Shown here piece by piece: positions 24,782 through 35,732 of a stretch of 60,466 bases of DNA. The position numbers and the translations under genes were made by a program. This stretch comes from Comamonas odontotermitis (GTDB lineage: Bacteria > Pseudomonadota > Gammaproteobacteria > Burkholderiales > Burkholderiaceae_C): contig NZ_JACHKZ010000025.1 in the NCBI RefSeq assembly GCF_014207855.1, forward strand, positions 1 through 60,466. Direction: 5' to 3'. Numbering within the stretch: the first letter of the stretch is position 1; each line of letters starts with the position of its first letter. The notes below the pieces were generated by a model. That model was not told the origin of the DNA and searched no databases. It saw only the letters and a list, made by a program, of their open reading frames with translations.

Positions 24782-26902
24782 ATGTCTTATTCTTCCAAAT
24801 ATTTTTCTTCTTTCACGATGGGCCTGGCACAGCCGGCCATCGTTGCCGCAGTGGCTGCGCTGTGCACCAGTACCGCTGCCTTTGCACAAAATGCGGTGGA
24901 CACGCAACAATCGCCCGAAGAGGTCACGTTGGGCCAGGTGACAGTGCAGGCCGACGCGCTGGCGCGCAGCGTGGATGATCTGACCACGCCTGCCGACGTG
25001 CTCACTGGCGACGAGCTGGTACAGCGCCGTGGCGCCAACCTGGGCGATACCTTGTCAGGGGAGCCGGGCATTCAGGCCACCCACTTTGGCGCAGGGGCGA
25101 GCCGTCCGGTGATCCGTGGCATGGACGGTGCGCGCGTCAAGGTACTGCAAAGCGGTGCGGCGATTCAGGACGCCTCTACCGTGAGCCCCGACCATCTGGT
25201 GACGACGGAGCCCATGCTTGCCCGGCAGATCGAGGTATTGCGAGGGCCATCGGCGCTGATCTATGGCGCGGGTGCGATCGGTGGTGTGGTCAACGTGCTG
25301 GATGACAAGATTCCCACCAGCGTGCCGAAAAAGGGTTACGAAGGCCAGGTTGAAATGCGCGCGGGTACGGGTGGTGCCGGTGCGGCGGGCGCGGTGTCGG
25401 TAACTGGTGGCAGCGGCAATTTCGCCATTCATGCCGAGGGCATGGCGCGCAATGCGCACGACTACCGTGTGGGCAGCGGCTGGGAAGGCGGCGGCAAGGT
25501 TGCGGGCAGTCGCTCGCGCGGCAATGATGGCAGTATTGGCCTCTCCTGGATCGGAGATGACGGCAGCTACCTGGGCGCAGCCTACACGCGCCAGACGGCA
25601 AACTACGGCCTGCCTGGTCACAACCACAGTATCGAAGGCTGCCACCTGCATGGTCTGCACCTGCACTGCGGCGGGCACGACCATGGCGACGGCGACCATG
25701 AAGATCACGACCACGACCATGAAAGCGGCGATGTGCCCGTGGTGCGGCTGCAGAGCGAGCGCTACGATCTGCGCGGTGAATGGCGCAACCCCATAGCAGG
25801 GATCAGCGCCGTTCGGCTGCGCGGCGGCGTCACGGATTACAAGCACGATGAAGTCGAAGATGGCGCAGTCGCCACCACCTTCCGCAACCGCGCCCACGAT
25901 CTGCGCCTGGAAGCCGTGCACGAACCCATTGCCGGGTGGACGGGCGTGTTCGGCCTGGAAACCTCGCGCCGGCGCTTCAGCGCCGTGGGGGAGGAGGCCT
26001 ATCTTCAACCCACCGTCACTCGCCAGAATGGCCTGTTCCTGATGGAGCAGCAGCGGTTTGGTGATGTCAGCGTTGAAGCCGCCGTGCGCCACGACTGGCA
26101 AAGTGTCAATGCCGACGAGGTGGAGGGCGGCGAGCGCCGCAGCCACCACGGCACTTCGGCTTCGATCGGTGCAGGGTGGCGCTTTGCGCCCGGCTGGCGC
26201 CTGACGAGCCATCTCACCACCGCGACCCGCATGCCGACTGCCGAAGAGCTGTATGCCAATGGCCTGCACATGGCAACGGCCACCTACGAGCTGGGCAATT
26301 CGAGGCTGCGCGCCGAGCGCTCCAACAACATCGATCTGGGGCTGGAGCGCAAGTTCGATCCCCAAGGCAACACCATCGCCAGTGTCAACCTCTACCGCAA
26401 CCACATTGCCAACTACATTTACGGCAAGACGCTGGACGCGGTGGACGGTCTGCAACTGCTGCAATACAGCCAGCAGACGGCCACCTTCACCGGGTTGGAG
26501 GCCAAGGTGCAGCACAAGATCAATGCGAACTGGCGTGCCACGGTCTGGGGCGATATGGTGCATGCGAGGCTGGATGACGGCAGTCACGTCCCGCGCCTGT
26601 CTCCCGCACGCATTGGCCTGCGGCTGGCTGGCCAGTGGGAGCATTGGCGCAGTGAGGCAGAGTGGACGCTCGTCAAGCGCCAGAACAAGGTGGCGGAGTA
26701 CGAGAGTGAAACGCCCGGTTATGGCATGCTGGGCTGGCGCCTGAGCTACCACGACCGTGCCAGCGACGGCTCGCCATGGCAGGCTTACCTGAAGGTGGAC
26801 AACCTGACCGACAAGCTCGCGTACGCGCATACCTCGTACATCAAGAACGCGGCGCCGCTGCGTGGGCGCTCGGTGACGGTGGGGTTCGTCAAGCAGTTCT
26901 GA
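24782..26902 (+). CDS. znuD: TonB-dependent outer-membrane receptor with His-rich loop (ZnuD-like)
   Basis: A 706-residue receptor. It has a signal peptide ending around TAAFA (residue 35) and a plug domain with the usual L-S-G-E-P-G-I, R-P-V-I-R-G-M-D-G-A-R and V-L-R-G-P-S-A-L-I-Y-G segments, followed by a 22-strand barrel. The barrel ends in a terminal aromatic strand (...TVGFVKQF). A loop at about residues 278-315 is packed with His, Asp and Cys (HLHGLHLHCGGHDH, then DHEDHDHDH), as in the zinc receptor ZnuD. Predicted role: TonB-driven import of Zn2+ or a zinc complex. ATG at 24782; an in-frame ATG at 24818 is an alternative. Upstream palindromes suggest metal-responsive control, and a strong terminator follows. 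Confidence 0.87.
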   Translation: MSYSSKYFSSFTMGLAQPAIVAAVAALCTSTAAFAQNAVDTQQSPEEVTLGQVTVQADALARSVDDLTTPADVLTGDELVQRRGANLGDTLSGEPGIQATHFGAGASRPVIRGMDGARVKVLQSGAAIQDASTVSPDHLVTTEPMLARQIEVLRGPSALIYGAGAIGGVVNVLDDKIPTSVPKKGYEGQVEMRAGTGGAGAAGAVSVTGGSGNFAIHAEGMARNAHDYRVGSGWEGGGKVAGSRSRGNDGSIGLSWIGDDGSYLGAAYTRQTANYGLPGHNHSIEGCHLHGLHLHCGGHDHGDGDHEDHDHDHESGDVPVVRLQSERYDLRGEWRNPIAGISAVRLRGGVTDYKHDEVEDGAVATTFRNRAHDLRLEAVHEPIAGWTGVFGLETSRRRFSAVGEEAYLQPTVTRQNGLFLMEQQRFGDVSVEAAVRHDWQSVNADEVEGGERRSHHGTSASIGAGWRFAPGWRLTSHLTTATRMPTAEELYANGLHMATATYELGNSRLRAERSNNIDLGLERKFDPQGNTIASVNLYRNHIANYIYGKTLDAVDGLQLLQYSQQTATFTGLEAKVQHKINANWRATVWGDMVHARLDDGSHVPRLSPARIGLRLAGQWEHWRSEAEWTLVKRQNKVAEYESETPGYGMLGWRLSYHDRASDGSPWQAYLKVDNLTDKLAYAHTSYIKNAAPLRGRSVTVGFVKQF

Positions 26903-26922
26903 TGGCTTGATTGCTATGGAAG

Positions 26923-26968
26923 AAGAGCTGCAGGCGTCTTTGTTGGAAGACGCCTGCAGCTCTTTTCA
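26923..26968 (+). terminator. Strong stem-loop terminator between convergent genes
   Basis: A perfect 18-bp stem AAGAGCTGCAGGCGTCTT / AAGACGCCTGCAGCTCTT with loop TGTTGG, followed by TT on the plus strand. It lies 20 bases after the TonB receptor stop. It may also stop transcription from the opposing 5'-nucleotidase gene. Confidence 0.8.
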
Positions 26969-27024
26969 TTCGCTTTGAAAAAAGAAGACGCTGTTCAAGC
27001 CCGGGGCGCAGGCAGCTTCTGCCC

Positions 27025-27924
27025 TCAGGTGTTGGCAATCCCGCTGCTCACATGACCGGCAGGCACATGGCGTGCGGCACTGTTGACGTGGCCGGTCTGG
27101 TCGTCAAAGAAAAAATCTGGCTCGAACTCGCGCAGGAACTCTCCCTTGGCCAGCCCTCCCAGAAACATCGCTTCGTCCACGCCGATATTCCAGTCCATCA
27201 GTGTGCGGATGGCGCGTTCGTGCGCAGGTGCGCTACGCGCCGTCACCAGCGCCGTGCGGATGCGCATCTGGCTCTGCGTATCCTGCTGCAGCCGATGCAG
27301 GGCCGCCAGCAGGGGTTTGAAAGGCCCATCGGGCAGCGGGTGCGAGGCGCGCTCGATTTCGTGGCGCTGAAAAGCATCCAGGCCCTGGGTCTGGTACACG
27401 CGCTCGGCTTCGTCGGAGAACAGTACGGCATCGCCGTCAAAGGCAATGCGTACTTCATGCGGATGGCCATCGTGCGCCTGCACCGATTCGGTCAGCACGC
27501 GCGCCGCCGGAAAACCCAGCTGCAGCGCCTGCTGCACGTCCACCGCATTGGCAGAGAGGAACAGGTGCGCGCCCAGCGGCTTGAGGTAGCTGAACGGATC
27601 GCGCCCCTGGGTGAACACCCCGCGCTGGATCGAATCGAGCCCATGCGCCTTGCAGGAGCGAAACACACGCATGCCGCTGACGGGATCATTGCGCGACAGG
27701 AGCACCACTTCCACCTTCTGGTCGGTGCCGCTGTTGAAGGCCAGGAGCTTCTTGACCAGTGAAAACGCCACGCCCGGAGGCGCAGGCACGTCCAGCCTCT
27801 GCATCTGCAGAGCGACATAGGCGCGGTCGTTACCCTGCTCGAAAACGAGGTTCTCTTCCTCAAAATTGAACAGTGCCCGTGACGAGATGGCAACGACGAG
27901 CTTGTTATCGAGCGTGACGGGCAT
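27025..27924 (-). CDS. Cytosolic 5'-nucleotidase
   Basis: A 299-residue protein of the 5'-nucleotidase family related to eukaryotic cytosolic 5'-nucleotidase 1 (HAD-like). Typical segments are K-L-V-V-A-I-S-S-R-A-L-F-N-F near the N terminus, V-x-V-V-L-L-S-R-N-D-P in the first third, I-A-F-D-G-D-A-V-L-F-S-D (the HAD-like aspartates), and G-V-D-E-A-M-F-L-G-G-L-x-K near the C terminus. It removes phosphate from nucleoside monophosphates. No signal peptide, so cytoplasmic. The ATG at 27924 has AGAGAA upstream. A farther ATG at 27990 lacks support. It lies 71 bases downstream of gspF without functional relation. Confidence 0.85.
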   Translation of the reverse strand: MPVTLDNKLVVAISSRALFNFEEENLVFEQGNDRAYVALQMQRLDVPAPPGVAFSLVKKLLAFNSGTDQKVEVVLLSRNDPVSGMRVFRSCKAHGLDSIQRGVFTQGRDPFSYLKPLGAHLFLSANAVDVQQALQLGFPAARVLTESVQAHDGHPHEVRIAFDGDAVLFSDEAERVYQTQGLDAFQRHEIERASHPLPDGPFKPLLAALHRLQQDTQSQMRIRTALVTARSAPAHERAIRTLMDWNIGVDEAMFLGGLAKGEFLREFEPDFFFDDQTGHVNSAARHVPAGHVSSGIANT

Positions 27925-27995
27925 AGGTTTCTCTACGGACTGAGAAGGGGCAAAAAATGCGGTGAGACGGGCAAGGCCGCACAGCGGCACATGCG

Positions 27996-29213
27996 CTAGC
28001 GCACAAACTGGTTGAGCTGGATGATGGGCATCAGCACCGCCATCACAATGATGCCGACAATGATGCCCATGCCCACGATGAGCAGCGGCTCCAGAATGGT
28101 TGCAAGGCGCATCGACCGGCGCTTGACATCGCCCGCCAACTGGTTGGCCACGCGCTGCAGCATCTGCGGCAGCTCGCCGGTCTGCTCACCCAGGCGGGCA
28201 AACATGGACAAAAGCGCGGGGTAGCGCTTCTTCTGCGCCAGGGCCGATGCCAGAGGCGCACCTTCGCGCACCATGTCCAGCGCGTCGATGGCATCCTGGC
28301 GCATGGCCTGGTTGTTCACGGTCTGCGCGGCAGCCTGCAGGGCTTTCAGGATAGGAACACCAGCGTTGCTGAGCATGGCCAGCGTAGAGGCAAAACGCGC
28401 CGCGTTGTAATTACGGGCCAACTTGCCAACGATGGGCAACTGCAGCCATCCCGCATCAAACCGCTGCCGAAAATGCGGCTGCCGCAACGACAGGCGCAGC
28501 ACCACCGTGCCTATCACCGCCACACCCGCTGCCAGCCACCACCAGTGGCGAATCAGCGCGCTGAAAGCCAGCATGATGCGGGTGAGCATCGGCAGCGCAT
28601 GTTTGGTGCCGGCAAATACCTCGGCAACCTGCGGCACCACATAGCTCATCAGCACCATCACCACCACAAAGGCAAAGCAGGTGACGATGGCCGGATAGAG
28701 CGCAGCGCCCACCAGGCTGTTCTTGAGTTGTTCGCGCTCCTCCAGGTCGTCGGCCAGGCGCTCCAGCACGCGGTCGAGGTGGCCGCTGTGCTCGCCTGCA
28801 TCGATCACGGCGCGGTAGATCTGCGAAAAATCGCGTGGATAGAGCCCCAAGGCGTTGGCAAAGGTCGATCCGCCATTCACCTCGGCACGCAGGCTGGCCA
28901 CCAGTTGCCGCTGGGGTTCGCTGTCGATCTCCTCCATCAGCGCGGTGAGCGCCCGCTCCAGCGGCAGGCCAGAGGTGATCAGGCCCGCGAGCTGACGCGT
29001 CCAGACCGCCAGCCCTGTGGCGTTGAAGACCGAGCGGCGGCTGCGCGATGCGCCGGGCGTTGTGTCGTCGCTGCCGGAGGCGGGCTCGACGACCAGCGGC
29101 ACCATGGCCTGGGCGCGCAACTGATTGCGCGCTGCCTTGGCGCTGTCGGCCTCGATCATGCCCTTGCGGGTCTGGCCCTGGGCGTCTAGAACTTCGTACG
29201 AAAAAGCTGGCAT
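27996..29213 (-). CDS. gspF: Type II secretion inner-membrane protein GspF
   Basis: A 405-residue protein with the GspF/PilC layout: an N-terminal F-x-Y-x-x-x-D-x-x-G-x-x-x-x-G start, two cytoplasmic T2SSF domains (about residues 70-190 and 270-395), and three membrane segments (about 170-190, 220-240 and 375-400). The first domain has R-Q-L-A-x-L-I-x-x-G-L-P-L. GspF is the platform protein contacting the GspE ATPase. All other gsp genes of the window lie at 49227-59729, so this gene is detached by about 20 kb. I chose the ATG at 29213 because MPAFSYEVLD is the conserved start. Confidence 0.92.
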   Translation of the reverse strand: MPAFSYEVLDAQGQTRKGMIEADSAKAARNQLRAQAMVPLVVEPASGSDDTTPGASRSRRSVFNATGLAVWTRQLAGLITSGLPLERALTALMEEIDSEPQRQLVASLRAEVNGGSTFANALGLYPRDFSQIYRAVIDAGEHSGHLDRVLERLADDLEEREQLKNSLVGAALYPAIVTCFAFVVVMVLMSYVVPQVAEVFAGTKHALPMLTRIMLAFSALIRHWWWLAAGVAVIGTVVLRLSLRQPHFRQRFDAGWLQLPIVGKLARNYNAARFASTLAMLSNAGVPILKALQAAAQTVNNQAMRQDAIDALDMVREGAPLASALAQKKRYPALLSMFARLGEQTGELPQMLQRVANQLAGDVKRRSMRLATILEPLLIVGMGIIVGIIVMAVLMPIIQLNQFVR

Positions 29214-29398
29214 GGGTGGCTGAGTGGAACAAGGTGGCACCGGCCACACCCGGCCTATTGTGCCTGATCCCCATGGCACGACGATGGCACGGCAATGGAA
29301 CGGCAACATGCACTTCCACGATGGCGTGCAGAAACCGCATTTGCGATATCTTTGGGCGATAAAGCGCACACGGGGTGCGCGCTGGAAGGGTTATCGCT

Positions 29399-30058
29399 TT
29401 AAGCGGCTGCAGAGGGTTTGGGGGCAATCGGGCCATCGAGCGCATTGCTGCGCACCGATGCCGGGCGCTGCAGCAGTGGTGTTGCGTAGGCCAGGAATGC
29501 CTCCTTCTGCGGCAGCGCACCCACCGCCATGCCCCAGCCCAGATAGCTTGCCATGTACACATCCGCAGCGCTGAAGTGGTTTTCGCAGAGCGTCTGCCTC
29601 CCGCTCACAGCCTTCTCCAGCGTCTGCACCACTGCATCGAATTGGCCAAAGCCCGGTGCAGCCGAGCGCCATTGTGCGGGCTCCTGCAGCCAGCCATACA
29701 TTCTGGCCGTGGTGGCTTCTGCCGCACCCGCCACAAAAAACAGCCAGCGGTAGTATTCGCCGCGCGCCGTGCTGCCCAGGGGCGGGGCCAGGTGCTTTTC
29801 AGGGAATTTGTCTGCCAGATAGGCAAGAATGGCGGCGGTCTCGGTGATGACCGTATCACCATCCATCAAGGTGGGAACTTGTCCCAGCGGATTGATGCGC
29901 AGGTACTCGGCAGATTTCATGGAGGTACCGAATTCCAGCTGGACAGGGTCATAGCGGGCTTCGCATTCTTCGAGCATCCAGCGCACGGTACGCGCACGTG
30001 ATTGTGGGTGGAAGAAAAAGCGGAGAGAAACATCAGTTGTGGGTGTCATTGCATTCAT
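29399..30058 (-). CDS. Glutathione S-transferase family protein
   Basis: A 219-residue GST. The N-terminal thioredoxin-like domain has S-R-A-R-T-V-R-W-M-L-E-E and N-P-L-G-Q-V-P-T-L with E-T-A-A-I-L (the glutathione gamma-glutamyl contact). The helical C-terminal domain has the F-S-A-A-D-V-Y-M-A-S-Y N-capping box. Cytoplasmic, expected to conjugate or reduce electrophiles with glutathione. Substrate unknown. It lies directly downstream of the WYL regulator at 30128 (69-base gap, same strand), which may control it. Confidence 0.88.
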   Translation of the reverse strand: MNAMTPTTDVSLRFFFHPQSRARTVRWMLEECEARYDPVQLEFGTSMKSAEYLRINPLGQVPTLMDGDTVITETAAILAYLADKFPEKHLAPPLGSTARGEYYRWLFFVAGAAEATTARMYGWLQEPAQWRSAAPGFGQFDAVVQTLEKAVSGRQTLCENHFSAADVYMASYLGWGMAVGALPQKEAFLAYATPLLQRPASVRSNALDGPIAPKPSAAA

Positions 30059-30127
30059 CCTTCAGGTGTCGATGGAATGGCGGCGCCGCCATGCAAGCAA
30101 TGTATGCACGAGGACTGACAGATTCTG

Positions 30128-30823
30128 TCAGCAGCGTTGTCCGGCTTTGTGCCCCATCTGCCGGGACCAGCGCTGGATGAGCCGAGCCCGCGATTCGGGA
30201 TAGCGTTCGGCCAGAATTTCCACCTCCAGCACGCGGTCGGCCCGGAAATGGCGAAAGTCCTGGCGCAGTTCGCACCACGCGGCCAGGACCCGGACATGCT
30301 CAAAAAACCCCATGGCAAATGGCCAGACGCGCCGCTCGCTTGTCTGGTCTTTCTGGTCGCGGTAGTGCAGCAATACCTTGTGCTGACTGCGTATGGCCGC
30401 CCGCAGAGGGCCTTGCCAGGGCTCTTGAGGAATGGCCTGCGTGCTGGGAACCAACAGGCCGCTGGTATCGAGTTCTATGCGCAAATCCATGGGCAAATTC
30501 GCGCGGATACGCCCCAATGCCGAAGCGGCAGCGGCAGCCAATTGTCCGTCTGCCTGGTTGCCGACCCATTGAGCGCCCAGCATCAGCGCTTCCAGCTCGT
30601 CTGGCGTGAACATCAGCGGCGGCAGCAAAAAGCCGGGGCGCATTTCAAAACCCAGCCCGGGGTCTCCCAGAATGTCTGCGCCCTGATCGCGCAGGGTGCC
30701 AATATCGCGGTAGAGCGTTCGCAGGCTGATGTCCAGCGTCTGGGCCAGCGCTGGCCCGGTTTGTGGCTGGCGCGCGCGGCGCAGCAGATCGAGCAATCGC
30801 AGTAGGCGGGCAGAGCGGGACAT
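30128..30823 (-). CDS. YafY-type helix-turn-helix regulator with WYL domain
   Basis: A 231-residue regulator. The N-terminal HTH_11 winged helix (R-L-L-R-L-L-D-L-L-R, then L-D-I-S-L-R-T-L-Y-R-D-I) is typical of YafY/DeoR-like proteins. The C-terminal WYL-type sensor region (from about residue 135; V-L-A-A-W-C-E-L-R-x-D-F-R-H-F-R-x-D-R) is typical of the WYL ligand-binding fold, though the W-Y-L triad itself is altered. It probably regulates itself and the GST gene. Ligand unknown. The end overlaps no other gene. Confidence 0.85.
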   Translation of the reverse strand: MSRSARLLRLLDLLRRARQPQTGPALAQTLDISLRTLYRDIGTLRDQGADILGDPGLGFEMRPGFLLPPLMFTPDELEALMLGAQWVGNQADGQLAAAAASALGRIRANLPMDLRIELDTSGLLVPSTQAIPQEPWQGPLRAAIRSQHKVLLHYRDQKDQTSERRVWPFAMGFFEHVRVLAAWCELRQDFRHFRADRVLEVEILAERYPESRARLIQRWSRQMGHKAGQRC

Positions 30824-30947
30824 GGCGCAAGCATAGCGTGCCTGTGCCGGATGCCGGTGGAGAGCGGCGCAAAAATGGTTGGCCGGCCCTCATTGGGGAA
30901 AGAGGGAAAGGAGGGAAACGGTTTCTCTCTGAATCATTCATGCCATC

Positions 30948-30974
30948 AAAAAAGGCCGACTTTGTCTGCCGGCC
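30948..30974 (-). terminator. Rho-independent terminator of the gcl-hyi-glxR operon
   Basis: Minus strand: GGCCG...CGGCC stem (with a flanking G-T pair) followed by T6, 26 bases after the glxR stop. Confidence 0.6.
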
Positions 30975-30999
30975 CTTCACTCGCAAATTTCAGAGGTCT

Positions 31000-31914
31000 T
31001 TAAGCCGGTGCCTTCTGCCCGATCTCGAAATTAGCCTGGATCTCCAATGCGCGCACCAGGCCTGAATGGTCCCAGCCCGCGCCGCCATGCGCCACGCAGC
31101 TGTTGAACAACTCCTGCGCCTGGGCCGTGTTGGGCAGCGACACGCCCAGCTGGCGCGCGCTGGACAAGGCGAGGTTCAGATCCTTCTGGTGCAGTGCAAT
31201 GCGAAAGCCCGGGTCGAAGGTGCGCTTGATCATCCGCTCGGCATGCACTTCCAGAATCTTGGAAGAAGCGAAGCCACCCAGCAGTGCTTCGCGCACGCGG
31301 GCAGGATCGGCGCCAGCGCGCGATGCGAACAGCAATGCCTCGGCCACGGCCTCGATATTCAGTGCCACGATGATCTGGTTGGCGACCTTGGCGGTCTGGC
31401 CGTCGCCGTTGCCGCCCACCAGCGTGATGTTCTTGCCCATCTTCTCAAAGAGCGGCTTGACGCGCTCGAAGGCGGCGTCCGGGCCGCCGACCATGATGGA
31501 CAGCGTGGCATTCTTGGCGCCCACTTCGCCGCCAGAGACGGGTGCGTCCAGGTACTGAACGCCCAGCGCCTGGATGCGCTTGGCAAATTCCTTGGTGGCG
31601 ACTGGCGAGATGGAGGACATGTCGACCACGATCTTGTCGGTGCTGCCCTTGAGGCCTGAGGCCAGCCCGTCTTCGGCGAACAGCACCTCCTCGACATCGG
31701 GGGTGTCGGGCACCATCACGAAGATGATGTCGGCGCGCTCGGCCACGCCGCGCACGGTGGTGCATTGGGTGGCGCTGCTTTCTGCAATGTTCGCAGGCAT
31801 CTTCCCCCGGGTATTGACGAACAGTTGGTGGCCGGCCGCAATGAGGTGGTTGCACATGGGCGCACCCATGATGCCCAGGCCGATGAAACCCAGTTTGAGG
31901 GGCGTTGCGTTCAT
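31000..31914 (-). CDS. glxR: 2-hydroxy-3-oxopropionate (tartronate semialdehyde) reductase
   Basis: A 304-residue beta-hydroxyacid dehydrogenase. The N-terminal GFIGLGIMGAPM is the NAD(P)-binding loop, D-A-P-V-S-G-G-x-x-G-A the substrate loop, and K-V-A-N-Q-I-I-V-A-L-N holds the catalytic lysine (about 174). It reduces tartronate semialdehyde made by Gcl to D-glycerate. It is the last gene of gcl-hyi-glxR on the minus strand, 54 bases after hyi. Control probably comes from the divergent LysR regulator at 34794. Confidence 0.92.
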   Translation of the reverse strand: MNATPLKLGFIGLGIMGAPMCNHLIAAGHQLFVNTRGKMPANIAESSATQCTTVRGVAERADIIFVMVPDTPDVEEVLFAEDGLASGLKGSTDKIVVDMSSISPVATKEFAKRIQALGVQYLDAPVSGGEVGAKNATLSIMVGGPDAAFERVKPLFEKMGKNITLVGGNGDGQTAKVANQIIVALNIEAVAEALLFASRAGADPARVREALLGGFASSKILEVHAERMIKRTFDPGFRIALHQKDLNLALSSARQLGVSLPNTAQAQELFNSCVAHGGAGWDHSGLVRALEIQANFEIGQKAPA

Positions 31915-31968
31915 GAAGAGATCTCCTTGGTTTTCTTGAATATCAATTTCTACAGCGGGTGGCGTTTG

Positions 31969-32772
31969 TCAGATTGCAACTGCAGCGCCTTTCTGGCCTG
32001 CAACAGTCTCGATCCAGCGCAGACCGGATTCGGTGTCCCTGGCGGGCTTGTATTCGCAGCCGACCCAGCCGGTGTAGCCAATGCGGTCCAGGTGCGAGAA
32101 CAGGAAGGGGTAGTTGATTTCGCCCGAGCCCGGCTCGTTGCGGCCCGGGTTGTCGGCCAGTTGCACATGGCCAATGCGGGCCAGGTGCTTTTGCAGGGTG
32201 GCGGCCAGCTCGCCTTCGGTGCGTTGGGCATGGTAGATGTCGTACTGCACAAAGGCATTGGCGGCGCCCACCTCGTCCAGAATGTCCAGCGCCTGGTCCG
32301 TGCGGTTCAGATAAAAGCCGGGAATGTCGAACGGGTTGATGGGCTCCACCAGCAGGCGCAGGTTGGCCATCTTGAGCGCGGCTGCAGCAAAGCGCAGGTT
32401 TTCGACGAAGGTGCGGCGCAGCGTGGCGGTGTCTACACCTGCAGGCACCTTGCCGGCCAGGCAGTTGAGCTGAGGCACGCCCAGCGCGTGGGCATAGGTC
32501 ACGGCCTTGGCCACACCGGCGCGGAATTCATCCACGCGCCTGGGGTCGCAGGCGATGCCGCGCTCACCCGCATCCCAGTCGCCAGCAGGCAGGTTGTGCA
32601 GCACGATCTGCAGGCCGGTGGCGTTGAGTCGCTCCTGGATTTCTTCGACCGTGTGGGCATAGGGGAACAGAAATTCAACGGCTTCAAAACCTGCATTGGC
32701 GGCGCGCTCGAAACGATCGAGGAACGGTACCTCGGTAAACAGCATGCTGAGGTTGGCAGCAAAACGGGGCAT
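31969..32772 (-). CDS. hyi: Hydroxypyruvate isomerase
   Basis: A 267-residue TIM-barrel isomerase of the Hyi/OtnI type (AP endonuclease 2 fold). Landmarks are P-R-F-A-A-N-L-S-M-L-F-T-E at the start, L-L-V-E-P-I-N with a metal-binding Glu, Q-Y-D-I-Y-H-A-Q-R, G-H-V-Q-L-A-D-N-P-G-R-x-E-P, and G-C-E-Y-K-P near the end. It interconverts hydroxypyruvate and tartronate semialdehyde. It lies 32 bases downstream of gcl and upstream of glxR, in the usual order. ATG at 32772. Confidence 0.92.
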   Translation of the reverse strand: MPRFAANLSMLFTEVPFLDRFERAANAGFEAVEFLFPYAHTVEEIQERLNATGLQIVLHNLPAGDWDAGERGIACDPRRVDEFRAGVAKAVTYAHALGVPQLNCLAGKVPAGVDTATLRRTFVENLRFAAAALKMANLRLLVEPINPFDIPGFYLNRTDQALDILDEVGAANAFVQYDIYHAQRTEGELAATLQKHLARIGHVQLADNPGRNEPGSGEINYPFLFSHLDRIGYTGWVGCEYKPARDTESGLRWIETVAGQKGAAVAI

Positions 32773-32804
32773 GGCAAAACTCCAGTGAAAAAGCGAACGG
32801 TCAA

Positions 32805-34595
<1,791 letters not shown>

Positions 34596-34793
34596 GAGGT
34601 CTCCTTTACAACTGGGATTGACTGTATTGAAGACAAACGCTTGCCGGAAGGCGCATGCAGACCATAAAATTTATTCCACTCAAGAATATATAAGAGTGTT
34701 CAGCATGGATCGAAGCGCTGGCCGTATCTGCGATTCAGATGCGCAAGCGGCATTGCGCGCGGTCCGAGCCAAACATTCCAAGGAGACAAAATC
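34596..34793. promoter_or_regulatory. Divergent gcl / LysR control region
   Basis: It holds both promoters. Palindromes that could be LysR sites are ATAAAATTTAT (34664-34674, perfect with one central base) and CACTC...GAGTG (34677-34681 with 34694-34698). AAGGAG lies 8 bases before the LysR start. Confidence 0.5.
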
Positions 34794-35711
34794 ATGGACA
34801 GACTCGATGCCATGCACATGTTTGTGCGCGTGGTGGAAACCGGCAGCTTTACCAAGGTGGCGCAGGAGTTCTCCACCACCCAGCCCACCGTGACCAAGCA
34901 GGTTGCGGCGATGGAGGCGCGGTTGAAAGTGCGCCTGCTCAACCGCAACACGCGCGGCGTGAGCCTGACCGAGGCTGGCGCGCTTTACTATGAAAAATGC
35001 AAGCTCATCGTGAGCGATGTGGCCGAGGCCGAGAATGTAGTCAAGGTGCGGCAGACCCAGGTGCAAGGCCAGTTGCGCATTGGCAGCTCGGTCGCTTTCG
35101 GGCGGCGTGTGTTGATTCCGCTCGCGATGGAGTTCATGAAGCACAACCCCCAGGTGCAGGTGGACCTGAGCTTTGAGGACCGCTACACCGATCTGGTGGC
35201 CAATGGCATTGATGTAGCGCTGCGCCTGGGCAAGCTGGCCGATTCATCGCTGGGCGCGCGCATGCTGGGCGTGAATCCGTGGACGCTGGTGGCGTCGCCA
35301 TCGTATCTGCGCAAGCACGGTACGCCCCGCAGGCCATCCGATCTGAAAGAGCACTCTGCGCTGATCTACAGCAGCGTGCAGGGCAACGATATCTGGCGGC
35401 TGCGCAATGCCAGCGGCGAGCCGGTCTCGGTGCCCGTGACGGGGCGCTTGCGCTCCAACAATCTATCGGCTCTGTTGGCTGCCGCGCGCTCGCACATGGG
35501 CATTGCGGCGTTGCCGCGTTATGTGGCCCATGAATCGCTGAAAGCCGGCCGCGTGGTCGAGGTGCTCAAGACCTGCCGCCTGCCCGAGCAGGAGATTCAC
35601 GCCGTCTACCCGTCACCGCGCCTTGTGCCGCAGAAGGTGCAGTCATTTATTGCCTTTTTGCAAGGCACGTTCGATGCCGCCTGGTGGGAGAATCTGTCCA
35701 ATGGGGGTTAG
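34794..35711 (+). CDS. LysR family transcriptional regulator
   Basis: A 305-residue LTTR. The N-terminal winged helix (M-D-R-L-D-A-M-H-M-F-V-R-V-V-E-T-G-S-F-T-K-V-A and T-Q-P-T-V-T-K-Q-V) is followed by the effector-binding domain. It is divergent from gcl, the classic position of a LysR activator of the adjacent operon. The effector is probably a glyoxylate-pathway intermediate (inference). The ribosome-binding site AAGGAG is well placed. Convergent with ttuD at 35783. Confidence 0.92.
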   Translation: MDRLDAMHMFVRVVETGSFTKVAQEFSTTQPTVTKQVAAMEARLKVRLLNRNTRGVSLTEAGALYYEKCKLIVSDVAEAENVVKVRQTQVQGQLRIGSSVAFGRRVLIPLAMEFMKHNPQVQVDLSFEDRYTDLVANGIDVALRLGKLADSSLGARMLGVNPWTLVASPSYLRKHGTPRRPSDLKEHSALIYSSVQGNDIWRLRNASGEPVSVPVTGRLRSNNLSALLAAARSHMGIAALPRYVAHESLKAGRVVEVLKTCRLPEQEIHAVYPSPRLVPQKVQSFIAFLQGTFDAAWWENLSNGG

Positions 35712-35732
35712 CAGAAAGCGAAAGTTGTGATG

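Noticed and set aside
25055..26830. Long minus-strand frame opposite the TonB receptor
   Set aside because: Antisense shadow of a motif-complete receptor gene.
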